Numbered from the stretch's first letter, positions 7,377-14,375 are shown. The stretch: 14,375 nt of DNA from Competibacteraceae bacterium UBA2792 (GCA_002352125.1 DEHU01000048.1:27400-41774), one strand, 5' to 3'. Program-made: numbers and translations. Notes: a model not told the origin generated them from the sequence alone.

Positions 7377-8785
7377 GGTGGCGGTTCCTCCTTGTCGTAA
7401 CCCAGTGGTTGTACGAACAGCGTTAACCCGTTGCGGCCCTCGACCCGAACCCGTTCGCCCGGTCGCAACGGCTGATCGGCGCGGATTTGCCAAGACTCGC
7501 CGCGAATCCATGCCCGATCCGGGTTGCCGCCCAAGACCGTGCCGGTCGCGCCGAGCAACGCTTCGGCACCGCTGACCACCGGCTGCCTCCGCTGGCGCAG
7601 AATCAGCGTCGCGAGGCCGATCAGCGCCGCTGCGCTGGCCAATGCAAAACCGAGAACGAGGCCGAGTGGGATTTCGTAGCCAGGACCGGTTTCGTCCCAC
7701 AACAGCAGCGAACCGGCGATGAACGCGGCGATGCCACCCAGCCCTAACGCCCCGAAGCTGGGCACGAACGCTTCGGCGGTCATGAAGACCAATCCGAGCA
7801 ACAACAGCGCCAAACCAGCGGCATTGACCGGCAATACCTGAAAGGCGAACAGCGCCAACAAGAGACAAATCCCGCCTAATACGCCCGGCAGCGCCATGCC
7901 CGGATTGGCCAGTTCGAAGAACAGGCCGTAAATGCCAACCAGCAGCAAGACGTAAGCCACCAAGGGATGAGCGATCAACGCCAGCAACTGGTTACGCCAG
8001 TCGGGAAGCACAGTTTCGACGTTTAAACCACGAGTTGCCAGCGGTCGTTTATCGCCGGCGATCTCCGCCAATCGGCCATCGGTCTGCCGGAGCAGGTCCG
8101 ATACATCCGCAGCGATCAAGTCGATTACGCCTTTTTGTAGCGCATCCCGGGCGCTGAGACTGGCCGCTTCGGTTACCGCTTGTCCGGCCCAATCGGCGTT
8201 GCGGCCGCGCAACTGTGCGAGGGAGCGAAGGTAGGCGCGGGCATCGTTGATCAGTTTGCGTTCCATGTCTCCGGCCGCTGCCGGAGTTGGGCGAGCGTCG
8301 GGTTCGGCCGCTGGCGGCGCGGCCGGTTCTGGAACGGAAGAGTCGTCGGGGCGATCTTTGCTGGGTGGTCGAGCCGGTAGCGGCAGACCGCCGATTTGCA
8401 CCGGCGTGGCAGCACCGAGGTTGGTGGCGGGGGCCATCGCGGCGACGTGGCAAGCGTAGAGGATGTAGGTGCCGGCGCTGGCGGCGCGAGCGCCTTCCGG
8501 GGCGACGTAGCCGAGCACCGGTACCGGCGAGGCCAGGATCGCTTGAATGATGTCGCGCATGGAGCTATCCAAGCCGCCGGGCGTATCGAGTTCGAGAATC
8601 GCCACCGCCGCATCGCGTTCCTTCGCCTTTTCGAGACCGCGCAGGACAAAATCGCGGCTGGCCGGACCAATAGCGCCCCGTACTTTCAGCAGCAATGCTA
8701 GACGACCCGAGTGGATCGATTCCCTCGCGGCCAACTCCGGGCTCGCTGGCGATAGCAGCAGGAGCAGTGCGAGCAAGAGGCGCAT
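7373..8785 (-). CDS. NfeD family membrane serine protease (ClpP-class, full-length form)
   Basis: Long-form NfeD protein, 470 aa, with three parts. A signal or first membrane segment (about 1-20) leads into a ClpP/SppA-like protease domain (about 28-235): [18 protein letters not shown] (63-80), [20 protein letters not shown] with nucleophile Ser103, and [13 protein letters not shown] with candidate general base Lys177. P. horikoshii 1510-N uses a comparable Ser97/Lys138 dyad. A Pro/Ala/Asp-rich insert (about 134-172) lies between the two residues. Four or five membrane helices follow at about 268-396, then a soluble OB-like NfeD domain (about 405-462: LLGATGTVL, then [14 protein letters not shown]). 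The start is ATG 8785 with GAGAG at a suitable distance. It overlaps the slipin gene by four bases, the classic NfeD-stomatin operon. The expected role is membrane-protein quality control by cleaving the stomatin partner. Confidence 0.93.
   Translation of the reverse strand: MRLLLALLLLLSPASPELAARESIHSGRLALLLKVRGAIGPASRDFVLRGLEKAKERDAAVAILELDTPGGLDSSMRDIIQAILASPVPVLGYVAPEGARAASAGTYILYACHVAAMAPATNLGAATPVQIGGLPLPARPPSKDRPDDSSVPEPAAPPAAEPDARPTPAAAGDMERKLINDARAYLRSLAQLRGRNADWAGQAVTEAASLSARDALQKGVIDLIAADVSDLLRQTDGRLAEIAGDKRPLATRGLNVETVLPDWRNQLLALIAHPLVAYVLLLVGIYGLFFELANPGMALPGVLGGICLLLALFAFQVLPVNAAGLALLLLGLVFMTAEAFVPSFGALGLGGIAAFIAGSLLLWDETGPGYEIPLGLVLGFALASAAALIGLATLILRQRRQPVVSGAEALLGATGTVLGGNPDRAWIRGESWQIRADQPLRPGERVRVEGRNGLTLFVQPLGYDKEEPPP
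7387..7393 (-). promoter_or_regulatory. strong Shine-Dalgarno deciding the slipin start
   Basis: AAGGAGG sits ten bases before ATG 7376 on the minus strand, inside the last codons of nfeD. It fixes the slipin start at the ATGA overlap rather than at any upstream in-frame start codon. Confidence 0.75.
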
Positions 8786-8822
8786 GTCGATCTCTCAAAT
8801 AATCGGGCATTATGTACGAGGA

Positions 8823-8828
8823 ATTATA
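8823..8828 (-). promoter_or_regulatory. possible -10 box for the nfeD-slipin transcript
   Basis: A perfect TATAAT is read on the minus strand 38 bases before the nfeD ATG. No good -35 hexamer lies 16-18 bases upstream (GCGGTC at 17), so an activator or weak promoter would be needed. It lies in the divergent gap next to the promoter of the OmpA-like gene. Confidence 0.35.
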
Positions 8829-8851
8829 GATCACCGGTTAGATTCGACCGC

Positions 8852-8881
8852 TTGTCATGTGCTCTTCTTCTCTTCTATATA
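8852..8881 (+). promoter_or_regulatory. sigma-70 promoter for the OmpA-like gene
   Basis: TTGTCA (8852-8857) and TATATA (8876-8881) are separated by 18 bases, a near-consensus arrangement. The start point would be near 8888, leaving a leader of roughly 105 nt before ATG 8995. The leader includes a GAGGAG ribosome site at 8981-8986. Confidence 0.55.
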
Positions 8882-8994
8882 CCATCCTGGAGCGATTGCG
8901 ACGACGGGCGACCGTCAGTCGCAAGCCAACGGCAACGATGGCGTCCGCTTTATCCGTTTCGACCAAATCACCTCGCACCCGAGGAGTTCACCAT

Positions 8995-9594
8995 ATGACC
9001 GTATCGCGTATCACCAGCTTTGGCCTGTTGGCCTTATTGATCTTTATCCCAGAATTTTTTGTGCCGGAAGTTAGTGCAGCTCCGCCGACGTCCGGGTTCA
9101 ACAACAAAAGCAACGAAGACGATGGTCTGGATGGCGTCCAGGGAGAAATCGAACAGATCATCACCCCGGAATACCGCCAACGTGGTATGCGAGTGGAGCG
9201 GATGCCCGACCGGAACCTGCGGGTGCTGTTGCCCAGCGAAGTGATGTTCGCCTACGACAGCGCCGATATCAGCCGCGATTTCGCTCCCACGCTGCGGCAG
9301 GTCGCCCGCATCATGAGCAACCGTCCCAGAGTCAGGGCGCGCATCGTCGGCCACACCGACAGCGATGGTTCGGACAGCTACAACATGGATTTGTCGCTCC
9401 GTCGGGCCGAAAGCGTAGCAGCGTTCATCGGCACGCAGGGCGTGGAGCGGCGCAGGCTGCATACCGAAGGCCGTGGCGAGCAGGAACCCATCGCCAGTAA
9501 TGCCACGCCGCAGGGCCGGCAACAAAACCGGCGCGTAGAATTGATCCTGATACGCCCACAGCGCGGCGATCGGCCACGGCGCAACCAGCCTTAA
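8995..9594 (+). CDS. OmpA/Pal-family peptidoglycan-binding exported protein
   Basis: Envelope protein of 199 aa with a C-terminal OmpA-like domain that should bind peptidoglycan. ATG 8995 is chosen because GAGGAG (8981-8986) lies 8 bases upstream and the protein then opens with a signal peptide (RITSFGLLALLIFIP, cleavage probably after VSA at residue 28). No lipobox Cys is present, so it is predicted to be periplasmic and not a lipoprotein. Residues about 40-70 are a short charged linker. The OmpA domain (about 77-187) has VMFAYDSADI, RIVGHTDSDGSD (119-127), NMDLSLRRAESVAAFI, LHTEGRGEQEP and QQNRRVELILI, all diagnostic for the fold and its diaminopimelate-binding Asp/Arg pair. It has no beta-barrel. 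Its partner is unknown. The frame stays open upstream to 8857, but that stretch contains the promoter and lacks a signal peptide. Confidence 0.9.
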   Translation: MTVSRITSFGLLALLIFIPEFFVPEVSAAPPTSGFNNKSNEDDGLDGVQGEIEQIITPEYRQRGMRVERMPDRNLRVLLPSEVMFAYDSADISRDFAPTLRQVARIMSNRPRVRARIVGHTDSDGSDSYNMDLSLRRAESVAAFIGTQGVERRRLHTEGRGEQEPIASNATPQGRQQNRRVELILIRPQRGDRPRRNQP

Positions 9595-9608
9595 AAGATT
9601 GCGCGAAA

Positions 9609-9644
9609 ATCCCTCGCCCCCTTGCGGGAGAGGAGGCGAGGGAT
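9609..9644. terminator. strong hairpin between convergent genes (possible bidirectional terminator or intergenic repeat)
   Basis: Perfect 10-bp inverted repeat: ATCCCTCGCC at 9609-9618 and GGCGAGGGAT at 9635-9644. The 16-base loop holds a further CCC/GGG pairing (9619-9621 with 9626-9628). It lies 14 bases after the OmpA-like stop and 10 bases beyond the ktrA-like stop, where a shared terminator is expected. There is no U-run on either side, so it may instead be a transcript-stabilising hairpin or one copy of a dispersed palindromic element. Confidence 0.5.
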
Positions 9645-9654
9645 CGATGGCCGG

Positions 9655-10317
9655 TTATTTGAGTTTTTGGTGAAGTTCGATCAACTTCGCTTCTTCGCCC
9701 ATCACCACCAACGTGTCATCTTTGGCCAACGTATAGCTGGGATCGGGAACGCAAGGAGCAGCGCTTTCCCCCGCCGGTTTGACGGCAAGCAAATGCAAAT
9801 GGTAGCGGTCGAGCAAATCCAGATCCGCCACCATTCGGCCCGCCAAGCTGGGTGGCGTTTGCAAGGTCAACGCGAAATAGCCATCGCCCAGCGCCATCGC
9901 GTCCAACAGCTTCGAGCGGGAATAATGAATTAAATGGGCTGTCTTGACCGCGCTTTCCCGCTCTGGCTGCACGACGTCGCTGGCGCCGATCAAAGTCAGT
10001 ATCTTGCCTTGATCGGCGTTGGTGGCTTTGACCAACACGCGAGGAATACCCAATTCCCGCAGGTAGTGAGTCAACAGCACGCTGGTTTCGAAACGTTCGC
10101 CCACGTCCACCACCACCACGTCCATGTTCCGAATACCCAGATCTTTGAGCGCTTCGCGGTCGGTTACATCCGCGACCATCGCTTTGCCGACGTGGCGCAT
10201 GATGTCTTGGACCTTGTCGGTGTCCCGGTCGACTGCCATCACGTCGTCGCCAAGCTCGCTCAACGTGCTGGCCACATGAAAGCCAAAGTCTTCCAACCCC
10301 AACACCGCGATTCGCAT
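9655..10317 (-). CDS. TrkA/KtrA-family potassium uptake regulatory protein (RCK_N-RCK_C)
   Basis: Cytosolic gating subunit, 220 aa, of a Ktr-type potassium transporter. The RCK_N (TrkA-N) Rossmann domain covers about 1-125: MRIAVLGLEDFG, then ELGDDVMAVDRD with Asp30 at the end of beta-2, then DVVVVDVGERFETSVL and RVLVKATNADQGKIL. The RCK_C (TrkA-C) domain covers about 137-218 (KLLDAMALGDGYFALT, then AKDDTLVVMGEEAKL). The length is typical of KtrA. The nucleotide loop is abnormal: where relatives have GLGRFG, this protein has GLEDFG (Glu9, Asp10), losing the middle glycine of GxGxxG. It begins 29 bases after the ktrB-like stop with AAGGAG (10328-10323) at good spacing, so the two form an operon. 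Confidence 0.92.
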   Translation of the reverse strand: MRIAVLGLEDFGFHVASTLSELGDDVMAVDRDTDKVQDIMRHVGKAMVADVTDREALKDLGIRNMDVVVVDVGERFETSVLLTHYLRELGIPRVLVKATNADQGKILTLIGASDVVQPERESAVKTAHLIHYSRSKLLDAMALGDGYFALTLQTPPSLAGRMVADLDLLDRYHLHLLAVKPAGESAAPCVPDPSYTLAKDDTLVVMGEEAKLIELHQKLK

Positions 10318-10346
10318 CGTCGCTCCTTAAACTTGAATTTTGCCGA

Positions 10347-11696
10347 TTAGCCGATCATCACTTGCTCTTCCGCGTAGGCCACCGCCGGGCGCGGCTTTTG
10401 CCGGGCGAGGGCGAGGGCGATGGTCAGAGGCCCCAGCCGGCCGACAAACATCAGCAACATGATCAAAATTTTGCCACCTTCGTTCAATTGCGGCGTAATG
10501 CCGGTAGATAAGCCCACCGTGCCGAGTGCCGATACCACCTCGAACAGCAACCCCAACGACCATTCGACGGTGCGGGGATGAGACTGGCCGCTGACCTGCG
10601 AAGCGGAGAGCAAAATGGCCCCAACGATGATGATGACGAACGCCAGTGCTACCAACCAGGTCGCCTTGGCGATGTTAGCGTCCGGCACGCTGCGGTTGAA
10701 CAAGCGCGCTCCCCGCTCTCCGCGATATCGCGCCCGGGCCAAAGCCAACAACACTCCCAAAGTGGTTGCCTTGATCCCGCCGGCTGTGGATCCGGGACAA
10801 CCGCCGATCAGCATGAGCACGGTGGTGAAATACAAGGTGGCCGCCGTCACTTGGCCGTAGTCTACGGTATTGAAGCCAGCGGTGCGGGGCGTGACCGAAG
10901 CGAACCAGGCAACGAGCAGCGTTTCCTCGAAACTCGTCCCCACCAGAAGATTCGTTCGCTCCAGCAGGACGAATCCCGCCATCCCGACCAGCAGCAGCGC
11001 GCCGGTCATGGTTAGCACAACCTTGGTGTGCAGGCTAAGAGGAGTCCGCAAGTGCCGCAAACGGCGCCGCAACCATCGCATCAGTTCCGCGAGCACCGCG
11101 AACCCCAAACCGCCCAAAATGACCAGTGCCGAAATCGGCAACACGATACCGATGTTGGCCCGGTCGGACATCAAGTTGTCCGGTCGCAACCCGAATCCGG
11201 CATTGCAAAAGGCGCTGACGGCATGAAACACCGAGAACCAAACGGCCCGTTCCAGAGGCAATCGCTGACTTTCGGTGAGAAACAAAACGATGGCCCCCAG
11301 CGCTTCGATGGTCAGAGTCCACAAGAACACCAGGCGTAACAGCGCGCCCAGACCGAGGCGATGGCTGGGGGCGAAGCTGTCTTGGACCGCATCGTGGCTG
11401 GACAGCGATACGTCTTGACCGATCAGCAACAGCATGGTGGTGGATAAAGTGGCGATACCGAGCCCGCCGATCTGCACCAAACCGAGCAGCACCGCTTGGC
11501 CGAACCCGTTGAACGTGCTGCCTGGGTCGACCACTGCTAGCCCGGTGACGCATACCGCGCTGGTGGCCATAAACAACGCGTCGACGAAAGCGACCGGAGC
11601 ACCTCGGCTAGCGATGGGTAGGGCCAGCAACAGGCCACCGGTCAAAATGGTGGCGGCGAAACCGAAAACCAGCAAGCGGGCAGGGTGGCGGGGCAT
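10347..11696 (-). CDS. KtrB/TrkH-family potassium channel-transporter subunit
   Basis: Integral membrane potassium translocation subunit with four M1-P-M2 repeats, 449 aa from this start. The four selectivity-filter strands, with their glycines, are TSAVCVTGL (Gly52), HAVSAFCNAGFG (Gly167), SVTPRTAGFN (Gly274) and SALGTVGLSTGIT (Gly395). The glycine-rich intramembrane gate of the third repeat, GGCPGSTAGGIK, is at about 298-309, and the conserved Arg of the last M2 helix is in FVGRLGPLT. The short N-terminus and 449-aa length favour KtrB over the longer TrkH. The start is uncertain: ATG 11696 is used, but TTG 11705 in frame would add three residues, and neither has a clear Shine-Dalgarno. The ktrA-like gene follows 29 bases downstream. 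Confidence 0.93.
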   Translation of the reverse strand: MPRHPARLLVFGFAATILTGGLLLALPIASRGAPVAFVDALFMATSAVCVTGLAVVDPGSTFNGFGQAVLLGLVQIGGLGIATLSTTMLLLIGQDVSLSSHDAVQDSFAPSHRLGLGALLRLVFLWTLTIEALGAIVLFLTESQRLPLERAVWFSVFHAVSAFCNAGFGLRPDNLMSDRANIGIVLPISALVILGGLGFAVLAELMRWLRRRLRHLRTPLSLHTKVVLTMTGALLLVGMAGFVLLERTNLLVGTSFEETLLVAWFASVTPRTAGFNTVDYGQVTAATLYFTTVLMLIGGCPGSTAGGIKATTLGVLLALARARYRGERGARLFNRSVPDANIAKATWLVALAFVIIIVGAILLSASQVSGQSHPRTVEWSLGLLFEVVSALGTVGLSTGITPQLNEGGKILIMLLMFVGRLGPLTIALALARQKPRPAVAYAEEQVMIG

Positions 11697-11750
11697 GCGA
11701 ATCAATGGCTTAGCGCTCGATGTGATTTCGTTTGGGTATGGTGGATAACG

Positions 11751-11945
11751 CTACATGACATAATGCAAACGCTCGTACCTCGCCATCCAATCAGCGAAAT
11801 CGATAACTCGTTTGGAATCGAACACCGCGTTCTCGTTCGGTCCATGTTCTGGCATAGCAGCGCGAATTCGTAGCTCCGAAATCGCTGCTTCATTTAAATT
11901 TGGGTCAGTGGTGAATAGCTTTGTGTGCGCAACAATTTCGTAAAT
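11751..11945 (-). pseudogene. possible gene remnant or small ORF overlapping the 3' end of the GGDEF/EAL gene
   Basis: On the minus strand a frame stays open for 64 codons from 11945 to a TAG at 11753-11751. It overlaps the last part of the GGDEF/EAL gene in another frame. It has no ATG, GTG or TTG until ATG 11855, which would give 34 aa beginning MPEHGPNENAVFDSK and ending ERLHYVM. The conceptual sequence is hydrophilic and mixed, with segments such as NEAAISELRIRAAM and VIDFADWMARYERLHY, and its third codon positions are GC-richer than those of the overlapped gene. That resembles the C-terminus of a real protein, but I do not recognise a family and no Shine-Dalgarno is evident. Chance is a real alternative. 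Confidence 0.22.
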
Positions 11946-14278
11946 TCATCTATCGAAATAGGTGGACTGAATAGATAACCTTGAATCTCGTCACATTCGT
12001 GATGGTAAAGATAATCGAATTGCTCTTTGGTCTCGACGCCTTCGGCGACGACGCTTAATTTTAAGCTGTGCGCTAAAGTGATAATTGATCTCACGATGGC
12101 GGCATCTTCAAAGCTGGTATTGATATTACGGATGAATGATTGATCGATTTTGAGAGTATGGATGGGGAATCGTTTTAAATAATTCAACGAAGAATAACCG
12201 GTCCCGAAGTCATCGATGCTGAGATGAAGCCCGATGCTTTTAAATATGCCTAGCGTTTCGATGGTTTTGTCGATGTCGCCCATGGCAATGCTTTCTGTAA
12301 CTTCTAATTCCAATTTGTTTGGGTTGATTGCATTTTTTTGTAGTGAGTTCTTGATTTGTTTGATCAAATCAGGTTGCCGAAACTGTAAAGGAGAAAGGTT
12401 GACGGCGATACGTAATGGTGTAAGGCATTGATCTTGCCAGCGCTTGACTTGCATGCAGGCCGTATCGATTACCCATTCCCCAATTGGAACGATTAAACCA
12501 ATTTCTTCGCAGAGAGGAATAAACTGTGCCGGCGAAATTCGCCCTTTTGTTGGATGATTCCAGCGCAGGAGCGCTTCTGCTCCGCAAATCTGTTTTGTTT
12601 TAGCGTCGATTTTTGGTTGATAATATAGCTCAAATTCATGCCGTTCTAATGCATGGCGAAGACTATTTTCCATGTCTAATCTTTCTAAAGCCGCGGCATT
12701 CAATATTTTCGAATAAAACTGATAATTGTTCTTGCCAATTGACTTAGCATGATACATAGCAGAATCTGCATTTTTTAGAAGCTCATCCGTTGTTTGCCCA
12801 TCGTTGGGATAACAAGCAATACCGACACTTGCCGTCGAGTAAATCTGATGGTCATGAATATTAAATGGTATTGATAGATCAGTCATAAGTTTTTTAGCAA
12901 TCGTAGTCGTGATCGATAACGATTCTTGGATATTAGAAGAGTGCGAAATAATAATAACAAACTCGTCGCCTCCGAGTCTGGAGATGGTGTCTTCGCTCCG
13001 CAAATTCTTGCCGAGCCGCTGTGCCACTGCGCGCAATAGCGAATCACCTGCCATGTGTCCCAAGGAATCGTTGATATATTTGAAGCGATCTAAATCAACG
13101 AATAAGACAGCCACAAAAGTTTTTTGTCGTTCGGCGCTGGCTAGAGCTTGCTGTAGTCGATCTTTGAGTAGCAGCCGGTTAGGTAAACCAGTCAAGGCAT
13201 CATAATGAGCCATGTAATACAATTGTTCTTCCCAGCTGGCATTTGATAATGCAACAGCTACGCGATTCGTGAAATCTCGCGCTAAAAGGATATCCTCTTC
13301 TTGAGGAGTCAAAACCGTTTGATACCCAAGACAGATCACAGCAGATACATCTTCCTTTAGCACGATAGGTAGCACCAAAAATAACAGGGCTCCTAGTTTT
13401 TGCAATGACAAAAGATAGCTTGGTAAATTTTCTTGGTTGGTAATTATGATATAGGTTTGATTTTCTAAGAGCGTCTGATATTCCATCGAGGCTATTTCCA
13501 GTATCTTTACGGTTATCTTGCTTCTAAGTAACTCGCTTCGGGTATAAGTACGACATGAGTTATTATGATTGTGGTCAACAACTGTCATGCTGATATAGTC
13601 GCAAGGAATCACTTCGTGTGAGCGAGTCAATACGATTTTGATGATATCTTCGATTTTTAAGGTCGATAGAATCAGTTGGTCGATCTCTGCCATTGTGGAC
13701 AGAGCGCGAAATTGTTTATCTATTTGAACTGCCATCTCATTAACTGAGCTAGCTAGCTCTTCAAATTCATCGCCGCTGCTCACCTCTACAGGCTTATTGA
13801 ATTTTTTGTTGGCAATATGATGGATTCCTTCCATCAGTTTTTCGAGCGGAACGAGGCTTCTGCGAATCTGATGAACGCTCAGGAATGCCACGATAGCGAG
13901 CGTTAGCGTTATAACAAACGCAAAGATATTTCTGAAATCAGCGAGGGGTAGCAACACGTTGCTTTTCGGTTGGCTAGTAATGATCGTCCATTTTGGTATG
14001 AGGAAATTGGGTTTTAAAAAAAGAGACCAATAATTTATCAAAAATTCTTCACCACTTGGGTCGCGCCATGTGAATTGCCCTGAGGATGATGTATTCAGTT
14101 TGGTTAATTGTTCGGATCTGTGTTCGTATTCTTGATGCGAGCAGAATAATGCTTTATTTGATTCGTTAAGAATACATATTTGTGTTTCTGGACCCATTGA
14201 ATCGATATCGCCCCACAAATAAGATTGATCAATTTCTCCAATTAAAATACCCTGTTTTGAATGCTGTTGGTCGAGCAT
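11894..14278 (-). CDS. cyclic-di-GMP sensor enzyme, (Cache)-HAMP-GAF-GGDEF-EAL; N-terminus apparently truncated
   Basis: Inner-membrane bifunctional cyclic-di-GMP protein, 794 aa from ATG 14278. Residues about 1-110 look like the end of an extracytoplasmic Cache-type sensor (ILIGEIDQSYLW, then QICILNES, then PKWTIITSQ). A membrane helix at about 117-135 leads into HAMP (about 137-190), then a GAF-like domain (about 205-345). The GGDEF domain (about 355-525) has intact GGDEF at 436-440 and an inhibitory RxxD site (Arg427-Asp430). The EAL domain (about 540-785) keeps EALLRW (Glu568), NLSPLQF, LEVTES, IDDFGTGYSSL (Asp689, Asp690), KIDQSF and VVAEGVET. Both catalytic domains therefore look competent. 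No first membrane helix precedes the Cache part, and the frame continues upstream for 27 codons with no start codon until a TAA at 14362-14360. The gene is AT-rich against its neighbours. Confidence 0.9.
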   Translation of the reverse strand: MLDQQHSKQGILIGEIDQSYLWGDIDSMGPETQICILNESNKALFCSHQEYEHRSEQLTKLNTSSSGQFTWRDPSGEEFLINYWSLFLKPNFLIPKWTIITSQPKSNVLLPLADFRNIFAFVITLTLAIVAFLSVHQIRRSLVPLEKLMEGIHHIANKKFNKPVEVSSGDEFEELASSVNEMAVQIDKQFRALSTMAEIDQLILSTLKIEDIIKIVLTRSHEVIPCDYISMTVVDHNHNNSCRTYTRSELLRSKITVKILEIASMEYQTLLENQTYIIITNQENLPSYLLSLQKLGALLFLVLPIVLKEDVSAVICLGYQTVLTPQEEDILLARDFTNRVAVALSNASWEEQLYYMAHYDALTGLPNRLLLKDRLQQALASAERQKTFVAVLFVDLDRFKYINDSLGHMAGDSLLRAVAQRLGKNLRSEDTISRLGGDEFVIIISHSSNIQESLSITTTIAKKLMTDLSIPFNIHDHQIYSTASVGIACYPNDGQTTDELLKNADSAMYHAKSIGKNNYQFYSKILNAAALERLDMENSLRHALERHEFELYYQPKIDAKTKQICGAEALLRWNHPTKGRISPAQFIPLCEEIGLIVPIGEWVIDTACMQVKRWQDQCLTPLRIAVNLSPLQFRQPDLIKQIKNSLQKNAINPNKLELEVTESIAMGDIDKTIETLGIFKSIGLHLSIDDFGTGYSSLNYLKRFPIHTLKIDQSFIRNINTSFEDAAIVRSIITLAHSLKLSVVAEGVETKEQFDYLYHHECDEIQGYLFSPPISIDEFTKLLRTQSYSPLTQI

Positions 14279-14375
14279 TCTGATTAGAAATATCCTTGAT
14301 AAGGACTGGGATTGAGCATCGCTTATAAGGATGCTGTTACCCGCTTTAAGATCATCCGATTACCCATAATTTTCA
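14279..14375 (-). other. upstream continuation of the Cache domain, interrupted by an in-frame TAA at 14362-14360
   Basis: Read in the frame of the GGDEF/EAL gene, 14359-14279 encodes SDDLKAGNSILISDAQSQ and then SLSRIFLIR, running straight into MLDQQ. This looks like genuine Cache-domain sequence and contains no ATG, GTG or TTG. The codon just before it is TAA (14362-14360), and the 12 bases before that read GAA AAT TAT GGG (ENYG). The window ends there, so it cannot be seen whether the frame stays open further upstream. A nonsense mutation, a frameshift close by or a sequence error would all explain it. Confidence 0.5.

Noticed and set aside
7377..7868. Long in-frame extension of the slipin gene to 7868
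   Set aside because: It overlaps nfeD in another frame and encodes Arg-rich nonsense; the perfect AAGGAGG and ATGA overlap fix the start at 7376.
8857..8994. Upstream ATG (8857) for the OmpA-like gene
   Set aside because: This stretch holds the -10 box and leader; the GAGGAG and the signal peptide both point to ATG 8995.
11702..11893. 63-aa open frame on the minus strand between ktrB and the GGDEF/EAL gene
   Set aside because: His/Ser/Cys-rich with no ribosome site or recognisable motif; the other frame over the same bases (ending 11751) looks more protein-like.
13746..13759. 14-base palindrome GAGCTAGCTAGCTC, and a similar GGCTAGCTAGC near 6587
   Set aside because: The first lies inside coding sequence with the codons fully explained, and two similar short palindromes do not make a repeat family or operator.

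Overview
The window looks like chromosomal DNA of a GC-rich gammaproteobacterium. The evidence is a Prc/Tsp-type tail-specific protease with its C-terminal extension, the NfeD-slipin pair, an FmdB-type zinc ribbon and a KtrA/KtrB pair, all in GC-rich codon usage. An environmental lineage such as the Competibacter relatives would fit, but that is only a guess because there is no rRNA or other taxonomic marker here. No tRNA, rRNA, CRISPR array, transposase or integrase was seen, and no gene-free stretch exceeds about 300 bases.

Layout from left to right: (1) on the minus strand, a sugar-type ABC importer, with a solute-binding lipoprotein (683-1996) whose stop overlaps the GTG of a MalF-like permease running off the left edge. 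(2) A divergent plus-strand FmdB-family zinc-ribbon gene (2118-2426), preceded by a sequence very close to a sigma-32 heat-shock promoter. (3) A run of five minus-strand genes read in the order nfeD (8785-7373), slipin/stomatin (7376-6597), NYN nuclease with a cold-shock-like C-terminus (6449-5601), prc protease (5548-3431) and a DUF815 AAA-type ATPase (3426-2545). (4) A plus-strand OmpA/Pal-like exported protein (8995-9594) behind a good sigma-70 promoter in the divergent gap with nfeD. (5) A minus-strand potassium uptake pair, ktrB-like (11696-10347) then ktrA-like (10317-9655); a 10-bp hairpin separates ktrA from the convergent OmpA-like gene. (6) A clearly AT-richer minus-strand gene for a Cache-HAMP-GAF-GGDEF-EAL cyclic-di-GMP protein (14278-11894). 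Its Cache domain is cut short by an in-frame TAA at 14362-14360.

The five-gene run joins a membrane serine protease, its membrane-scaffold partner, a probable RNase, a periplasmic protease and an AAA-type ATPase. It reads as an envelope or quality-control neighbourhood, but joint function is inference from position only. The points most worth a second look are the heat-shock-like promoter before the FmdB gene, the NYN plus cold-shock-like fusion, the changed nucleotide-binding loop of KtrA (GLEDFG), the interrupted cyclic-di-GMP gene with foreign-looking composition, and a possible gene remnant overlapping its 3' end.
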